Of a DNA stretch of 64,000 nucleotides, positions 57,201-64,000 are shown one piece after another. The stretch covers positions 310,001-374,000 of the forward strand of contig JAJNNX010000045.1 in assembly GCA_023159155.1 (NCBI GenBank), in the 5' to 3' direction. Both the position numbers and the translations under genes were made by a program. Position 1 is the stretch's first letter. The number at the start of each line of letters is the position of its first letter. Source of the stretch: Ustulina deusta. Taxonomy: Eukaryota > Ascomycota > Sordariomycetes > Xylariales > Xylariaceae. Under the pieces are notes generated by a model. That model had not been told where the DNA came from, did no database searches, and saw nothing but the letters and a program-made list of their open reading frames with translations.

Positions 57201-59445
57201 GTTTAAAAGGGTACGAAAAAGGGACAAGGCAGGCACACTGTGAAGGAAAGAAGGTGATGGCATGTGAACAACGCAGTCGAAAACCGATGGCGGTTGAAGT
57301 CTGGGTAAGGACGCCCAACCCCGATATTCTAGAAAATGAGGCTTAGTAGATGATGGACTGATCGGCAAATCTTTGGTTTGCAAATCATCTTCCTTGGGGG
57401 GGGGCCAGGTGTCATTGGGTAGAACGTGTGACGTCTCCTCGGTCAGGAGATGCTCTGATCTGAAGACTGAACGATTTCCACGACGATCAGATATTTCATT
57501 GGCTAGATGCACCTACGAGAAGTCCTGGTCACTGCCCCCCCACCAAGGTCGCCCGATATGTTTTACGATTTGTTCCAAATGCTGGTTGACCTACCTGCAT
57601 CTGGCTGTACATGATTCGCAACCTGGCCTGTTTCTGGGCTTCTCGCTGCTAGTAGACTCATATGCATGCAGGATGCGAGCGCGTTAGGTGATCTTCTCTG
57701 TCCCGCCCTGTACACGGTCACAGCTTCGGTTGCAGCAAGGGGGTCGACATGCACAATGGGATGCCGTTTGACATGCCTACGCATATGCTGAGGTAGTGCT
57801 ATCAACCAACGTTGAATCGACAACGGTTTGAACCAACTTGTTTTGAGCTACCGCACCTTGGACAGTCAGCCTTCGGACGTGGATTCACCAGGTCGTCTAA
57901 TTTCTCATATATTACTATGAAGTTATGTAGACTGCATCTGGTCGCTGCAGGGTGACTGTTTAGTCTAGAACACTCGCGTCCGATGCGTATCAAGTACCAC
58001 ACCAACAACAATTCGGTGGAAAGGCGGCTCAATTTTCCGCTTGCGCGCGCCAAGGACCCAAAGGTCCACTTCTCATACTGATCTGCGGGTAGGTAGACAG
58101 ACTGGCACAGACAGTCCACTACGGTAGAAATTGGAGCTTTTCCGAACTTTCTGCAGACAAGTCTACCTGCTAGTATGTGTAAGTCCATAGTGTACGTATA
58201 ATAAGTAGCGGGCGCCTGTATTTGGTTTCATTTGTCTGAATTCATCCGTGTGGCGTTATGTCTGCGTCGACCGAGTCTCTCGACCGGTCTGCAAGGATGT
58301 CTCCAGTCGAACGGCCCCGAGGCTTTAGCGAATATGCAATACCGGCAGAGCCAATGCACGTTGAGGGAGCAATTAATTCGTCGTGCAAGGCGTGATAGGT
58401 AGATTGATGAGGACAGGCGGCATGTTTTTATTTCAATGCAGTTGCAACATATCTCTTAATAACACGCTACCAACATGTTCTTGCGCAACTGCGATGGCAG
58501 ATCGCCTAAGAGTCGATCATGCAGTAGCCTAATGCTGATATCCAGGTTCCCGCCTGCAGACACATTTTTCGCCATATGCCTCCGTTATTTCGAGAGCATA
58601 AGTTCTAAGGATCGGTATGCTCGCCGTGTACGGTCACTATGCGGGACAGACATTTAGCACATCCGTTGGAGTACCTCCGAGAAGCCGTCCCTTATAGTGC
58701 TCGTCGAAGCCTGTTGGAGTTGATGTAGAGACACAGGCAAGCGTTCCTCGACCCTCAAAGACTAAAACTGTGAATGAGCAGATGCGTTGAAACGCTGCAC
58801 TGCGACCATCCTAACCTGGTCTCGCACCGAGACCGGCTAAAAGTGCTGACGTGGTTGAACACTTAGTGGAGTGGTTTGATATTCTAAATCCTTTCCGTAA
58901 CGCGCTGTTCAGGCACGAATCGCCGGTATCAGTGGCTCGAAGTCCAAGGACGTATCTGTGTCTAATTTTTCCCAGTTTGCATGAAGTTTTTTTCCCTTGA
59001 TGAAATGTGGACCGGGGAAGAGGAGACTTGGAGGGGGGGATATTCAACAAATAGTCCACATTACGCGACCGAGGGGAGACCGCTTTTGCATGTACACAAA
59101 TACTAGTATAGGTAGCAAGCGGTGGATGTCGCGTTGAGTGCGGAGTGTCCCGTCGCACGGTCTTTCCGACCCATCTGCTCGGTGGCATTCACCATAGATC
59201 CCCCGGACATAGCGCGCTGTAAGAACCGGCGGTAGAGAGAGACGGTAGATGTGGCGAGGACGGTATCAAGTTAGTTTGATGGGTGTTGAGCCCCATCTGT
59301 GGAGCTGCAGACGGGTCTCTACCGTACCTACCCATACCTAGGAACATAGTGCAAACCCAGGCGCATGAAAATGTTGTGAATTAGCCCTTACCTCTCGGTT
59401 GAGCGAGCATCGGGCAGCAAGCGAGCCTGATAAGGCGATGTGGCG
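51207..59445. other. 8.2-kb stretch without a supportable gene
   Basis: Between two minus-strand genes. The first 700 nt are a TC-rich leader of the BTB-bromodomain gene. From about 52 kb to 59.4 kb the longest opening is 171 codons (56997-57512 minus), with no domain and overlapped by others. Base composition is near the window average rather than strongly AT-rich, so classic RIP is not obvious. Contains a CATA microsatellite (57155-57173). I found no tRNA B-box with pairing arms and no terminal repeats. It may hold long non-coding RNA or degraded elements that cannot be seen by eye. Confidence 0.45.
57155..57173. repeat. CATA microsatellite
   Basis: Four to five tandem CATA units in the gene-poor region. 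Confidence 0.7.
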
Positions 59446-60986
59446 TTATGGGGTATTGTCATACCTCTGCTGTTCGGGTTCAGAGTGTGACGATGACACA
59501 GGTGTCGCATTTCCGCATGGCGACATTTCCGCCGTCAAGTTGTCGTCTTCCTCCGCACGACCAAGAAGGAGGTCTTCGCTTCCTTGCCACTGTGGCGGCA
59601 TATTAGGCATTTCTGCCTCATCTTCATCTTCCCACCCATAATCCTCCCCTTCGCTGTCTGCGATCTCATAGTCGGCTTCGTCAAACTTTCGCTTCTGACG
59701 CCGGGGGTTTGCGGCAAGCGCCAAGGACGCCTGGTTGGGTTCCAAATCCAATCCAACTAGACCATTCTATTCAACTTAATATGAAGATGACAGGTCACAG
59801 TCAGGTTATAACGTACATTGCAGATTTCGAATGGGAATACCAACCCCAAACCATTAGGACTAACTTGGCCATTGCTCTTTTGCACACCGGCAAGCCGTAT
59901 GTTACGCAAATCTGCATCAACCGTTGTCCAATCTTGGAAAAGCACCAACCGAGTCGCAACTCCTTGCTCCCAAGTAGAGGCGTTAATAGCTGGAGTGATT
60001 GTCGCACCATGCTCAGCCTGCATTCTCGTGGCACATTGGCTTAGGACTAGTACAAGGAGATCCCGAGTGGCCGAAAGCTTCTGTAGTGCAGAGGTTAGGG
60101 ACTGAAGAACCTGGAGCCGTCTGGCGGCGGAGCCAGGACCTACGAAGAACAATGGGGTCAATATGAAGTAAGCCAAACAGATAAACTCATTTCTAGAGGT
60201 GGCTACCTTTGTGGTTTCGGCGAGGTTCTTGGTTCTTCGGGAAAGCACGGTTCACCAAACCAGAGAGGCCGTCAATCACTACGAGGGATGTACCACTGGG
60301 AACACTAGATGCCCCTGGTTTGCAAAGAAGTCCAACGAGGTGTGCGAGAGTCGGAGTGAAATAGTGAACGAGGTTGGCTATAGAGTCAGCTGCATTTCGG
60401 GAGTTCGTGGTCCCTACTGAAGAAGAGCATGGCAAGCCCATTACTTTACTAAGCCTACGATGGCACAGGGGAATAAACGTGTCTGCTCGTCATGTTCATT
60501 AGCTTAACCTAAAAGATGTATACGCTCATGGAGAAGGGAAACCGACCTACCCAGACAACTGTACAGCCATCCCGTAATGCGTTGGCAGCAATCTGCATGC
60601 TATGGACAGATGAGCGTACAGCATAAGGCAGATAGTGTGTAGATTGAGCCCACGCAAATGTTGTCTTTCCGGACGCCGGCGGTCCCCAGATTTCTACAAC
60701 CTGGCCATTCCGAAAGCCTCGGTGGCGCTGCGGCCCATCGCGATCCCCAAGAGACACGTCGGCTAATGCCCTATCGAGAGCGTCTAAACCAGTGGGAATA
60801 AACTGTCGCGGGTCGGTCTTCAGGTCATCCAAGGCTTGTGCTGCTGAAATCGTAGGCAGTCGATCTGACGTGAATCAGAGACGCGCTCGCATGGAGAAAG
60901 ACGTTGTTATCGTCGTTAAACTCACGAGTAGAAGCAAAGTCGAAGCTTGACACATCCTTTCCGTGAATCGACTCGTATTTGTCCAT
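59446..60986 (-). CDS. Rad51-like recombinase paralogue (RecA-fold ATPase)
   Basis: Protein of 432 aa from five exons: 60986-60926, 60864-60547, 60482-60207, 60139-59817 and 59766-59446. Phases close only with the GTCGGT donor at 60546 and the AATAG acceptor before 59766. The RecA core shows IPTGLDALDRAL before Walker A GPPASGKT (81-88), the conserved VVWVDTF after it, and Walker B SLVVIDG (192-198). The DNA-binding-loop part follows in exon 4 (LVLSQCATRMQAEHGA, then GVATRLVLFQDW). The last exon encodes an acidic tail (EDEDEAE) after a basic KRKFDEADYE segment. No N-terminal HhH domain is present, as in short paralogues such as Rad55-type or XRCC2-type proteins. Such paralogues assist Rad51 filament formation in homologous recombination. 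Which orthologue this is cannot be decided by eye. Confidence 0.86.
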
Positions 60987-61254
60987 ATTGATTGCCTTGT
61001 GAAAATGAATGCAACCAGATGCAAGGCCGCCTACATGGTTTCTGGTAACCCCAAATTTGAAGTTTTCTATGCGCCTTGAAGTCAGAAGGCGCGATTGTGC
61101 GGAGGCTTCTGGAGGACTGAACTCTCAATATGCGTGGATGCAGGTATGTGTGTGGCAAGTTTCAACCTTGCGACGGCGACATTGCCTTGATCATTTCAAA
61201 ATAGGAGAGGTAGGCGGATTACAGCGCGTCAAGGCGTCTCGAGCACGTGACACT

Positions 61255-61930
61255 TTAGGTACTCAAGGTACATAAGTACAGGTAGGTATTTACAGGTAGT
61301 AGGTGCGTCGGTATTCTCTTTACCCCGGCCCTAAACCACCCGCTTGATCATCGAACTCCAACATTGAGGCTCAAAATGTTGGGGTCGACTACTGTACGTT
61401 CATAATCTAACGCTAGGTCTTCACAGTATAAAGGTCCGGCTGGCGGTATACACACAGAGGACAGGACCAACACAATAACACGACAACATAGCGTAACTCC
61501 GGGACAGGTTGAAGTGATGCTGCTCCTATGAAATGATGATAGCAGCAGTGTACCTATGGTGAAGCCGCGGTCGTCGGCACATCGATAGGAGCAAAGGAAC
61601 AGTTGGCGTTGTTGACGCCATTCCCAAATGGAGAAAAGAGCCCTGCAAGATTAGGTCGACATACCGTACACTACTTACACCTACAGTACCTCCCTACCTA
61701 GGTATGTAGTACACCTACTTACCTACCCGTAGGTATCCTGCCTAGCTCCTCACAGTACCTACACTACTTGGGCGTCAGTGTGGGGTTGAGCCTTAATTCT
61801 CCTGCGTGTTTGTCACAAGTAAGTACTCGTCCAATGCGCCACGCCATACACAATACCTAAGGTAGACAGATACCTTACCTAGGGCAGTCAATCTGCATAC
61901 TTGAATGGCTTTAGGTTACAAGTAGGATTT
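61255..61930. repeat. TAGGTA/ACCTA motif clusters
   Basis: Two dense patches, 61255-61300 and 61665-61930, with TACAGGTAGGTATTTACAGG and CCTACCTAGGTATG-type units separated by single-copy sequence. Confidence 0.55.
61358..61382. repeat. Imperfect inverted repeat CCAACATT...AATGTTGG
   Basis: Eight-base perfect arms around a nine-base loop that itself can extend the stem (TTGAG/CTCAA) with a two-A bulge. It lies about 370 nt upstream of the recombinase start. Confidence 0.4.
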
Positions 61931-63188
61931 CCTCTCGCATCCTCGGCGTAGATAATGCTCATCTTACGATATCAGCAAATCCCGGAACGAGAATGTCGAT
62001 GTTCAGCTCCCGAGTATGTGGAGATGTCTGCATAAATGCAGCAGTATCGAGGAAGAGGGGCCGGTACTCCTAGTTTAATAAGGATGTCGAATGAGCAAGT
62101 TTGTGTGTGCAGGCTCTTATCGTCACTTAGTGCAGCATAACCCACACCATGTCTGCTTAGCTTCTCGCCTCTGCTGCGGAGTGAACAAGTAGCCCCCCTC
62201 TACACTAGCCTTATGGACCAAAGGATACCAGGGGTGGGCGGCCCGAATGGATTCCAACTGTTGACGGTGACTTGGATACTACCTCCGTGTCAGGAATTTC
62301 ATCGCTTGGCAGGGCACGTGGTGACTCCAATGGCCATGCGAGATTTCACCGAGCGCGGACCATTTGTTGGACTCGCCGACCGCCGACTCTGCGAACACTC
62401 CCTATCACCCTGGGCATGCGTACGACTACTACTACTGTGCCCAGGTTGGGCCAGTAGCGCAACACAGGAAGGAAGGGGCTGATGAGCCTCAAGAATGTGA
62501 TTGTGTCGTGCATGCTAGTGTAGAGCGCCGTTCTAGACCTCGCTATCGCTACCCGTTCCGATCCTTGCTGCCGTGCAATGGCCGCAAGGGTGTCCGAACA
62601 GGCGTTTCGCGAGCGGGACTTCATATTGGGCCACTTGCCTCAGGCAGTACCTCGGGAAGTGTGCTGGCCCGGCAATAGACAGGTTCTGGCATCACTAGCA
62701 GTATCAATTAAAGAAGCGCAAATGGAGGTTTCGATAAAGCATTTGGCACCGGAAATAATACATAGCGAGCAAGGCCGAGGGTTGTCGAGAATAGCCCCAT
62801 CCTGCCACCCATCTGTCCTCAATCACAAAAATGGGTCGGGTTACTTTGATATGTTGGTGATCTGTAGTGCGTGTGGAGGGCGGCTCTCGGCTCTCATTGG
62901 CTCAAGCTGCCATGGCGGTCATGTCGCAATCTACGCAGTACCATGTAGGTAGTGTATACACTGCCACCTGTCGAGGATCACCTACAGGGGCTTTGATGCA
63001 GGTACGAGGTGTGCTACAGTTTTGTGTTGGGGCACGGTTTCAACCGGGTTTGCCGATGCTGTGTAATTACTCACCACCATCAGCCAACGCGCTGCATACG
63101 TAGCACACAAGAAGACAATGCTCCATCAGAGTTTTCTCAACACCATTTCTCCTCACAGCTACCTAGACACTTTATATGACAGTAGGTA

Positions 63189-63213
<25 letters not shown>
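63189..63213. repeat. (AT)n microsatellite
   Basis: About 12 AT units, followed by further ATAT/ATAG low-complexity sequence to about 63236. Confidence 0.85.
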
Positions 63214-63219
<6 letters not shown>

Positions 63220-63513
63220 TAGACATAGACATATAGAATACGCAAAGCAAGGAATACACCGTTGGAATACTTCAACTATTTATTACGGATCCTGTCACGG
63301 GTTTCCCGATGAGGGGAGGCACAAAGATTGTACGCGGCTGGGCAAAGCCGCAAGGCCGTGGGGAGAAGTTCTTACCGAGTACCTTGGCGTCACGATCTAC
63401 GGTACATACACAGCCTTACATAACAATTCACATGCAACAATTATCTAGGTTAGGTACACTAGTATAGTGTACATACTCCCAACGAAGGCCCCAACGTGTC
63501 ATCCTCGTCGTCC

Positions 63514-63533
63514 TTTTTTTTTTTTTTTTTTTT
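63514..63533. repeat. Poly-T tract (T20)
   Basis: Uninterrupted run of 20 T. It could be the tail of a reverse-transcribed insertion on the minus strand, or a simple homopolymer. Confidence 0.85.
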
Positions 63534-64000
63534 AAAGTTCAGAAACCCGAGGTATCAAACGACTACACTCGCTATGATAAGAGATCATACGTTTCGTCTT
63601 CTTGGCATGTTCCTAAATGGTGAAGAATTCCGTCCGTAGCATGTCTCTCTATTGATGAGTTCTTTTACCTACTGTGGGGAGAACCCAACGACTATGCATA
63701 TTATTTAACACGTTACCTATGAGTCTTCACTGCATTCTCCCTCTTGCATTCGCCTGTAGCTTGTATACGACCTGACTGACTCGTGCTTGTTCACCGTACA
63801 ACACCAAGGCCCCTCCAGGGTGTGGAGTGTTGGCTCCCACCTATAATCCTTAGCAATATTTGCATGATTATTACATTGTCGTGTACAATATAGGTAGGTT
63901 GACACATTTTTAATCTGCAGTGGGATGGAACAATCAGGCGTGAGAGGACCTAATCTGGCAGCGCCAAGGATCAAATGGACCCTTGATGCGTTGATATGTT

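Larger units (their letters stand above)
60987..64000. other. Gene-free right end of the window
   Basis: About 3 kb upstream of the recombinase gene. Openings such as 62213-62482, 62364-62678 and 62578-62952 overlap in several frames and lack domains. The region holds a TAGGTA-type cluster, an imperfect hairpin (61358-61382), an AT microsatellite and a T20 tract. Confidence 0.45.

Noticed and set aside
56997..57512. 171-codon minus-strand frame in the gene-poor region
   Set aside because: Composition and overlap with other frames look random; no recognisable motif.

Overview
This window is nuclear DNA from a filamentous ascomycete (Pezizomycotina, most likely Sordariomycetes). The evidence is many short spliceosomal GT-AG introns of about 50-160 nt, intergenic spacers of 0.3-8 kb, genes on both strands without operons, and fungus-specific proteins: a killer-toxin-like GH18 chitinase, a multi-LysM protein, a DUF6546 protein and a wall-sensor-like protein. 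I saw no rRNA, tRNA, CRISPR, intact transposon or viral gene. Gene models were built by hand: I joined open frames across GT-AG (once GC-AG) borders and checked that the codon phase closes.

Layout. 1-877: 5' part of a PPG1-type Ser/Thr phosphatase (minus), running off the left edge. 3.5-6.0 kb: CCHC zinc-knuckle, proline-rich protein. 7.1-7.5 kb: small Cys-rich/acidic protein. 8.6-11.0 kb: PI31 proteasome regulator, convergent with a REV7/MAD2B HORMA protein. 11-17.6 kb: a gene-poor, AT-richer stretch with one conserved hypothetical gene and a broken cytochrome P450. 17.6-19.1 kb: DUF6546/F-box-like protein. 19.8-29.5 kb: the most distinctive segment, a 12-exon, 1768-aa GH18 chitinase divergent from a 9-exon, 791-aa protein with about seven LysM repeats; they share a 759-bp upstream region. 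30.0-31.6 kb: class III aminotransferase. 32.4-34.4 kb: exocyst EXO70. 36.9-38.5 kb: single-pass wall-sensor-like membrane protein. 39.6-42.2 kb: RBR E3 ubiquitin ligase. 45.1-48.5 kb: large DUF676 lipase/esterase with a tiny upstream ORF. 49.6-51.2 kb: BTB plus bromodomain protein. 51.2-59.4 kb: an 8.2-kb stretch with no supportable gene. 59.4-61.0 kb: Rad51-like recombinase paralogue. 61-64 kb: non-coding, with TAGGTA-type motif clusters and simple repeats.

How the genes relate. Most are unrelated housekeeping genes (phosphatase, proteasome, translesion synthesis, exocytosis, ubiquitin, lipid metabolism, recombination). The clear functional pair is the secreted chitinase and the secreted LysM protein: both act on chitin, they are divergently transcribed, and this pairing is known for subgroup C chitinases of filamentous fungi. 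The chitinase carries several dibasic Kex2-type sites and a roughly 1000-residue C-terminal part of unknown role, recalling the precursor of the Kluyveromyces zymocin chitinase subunit.
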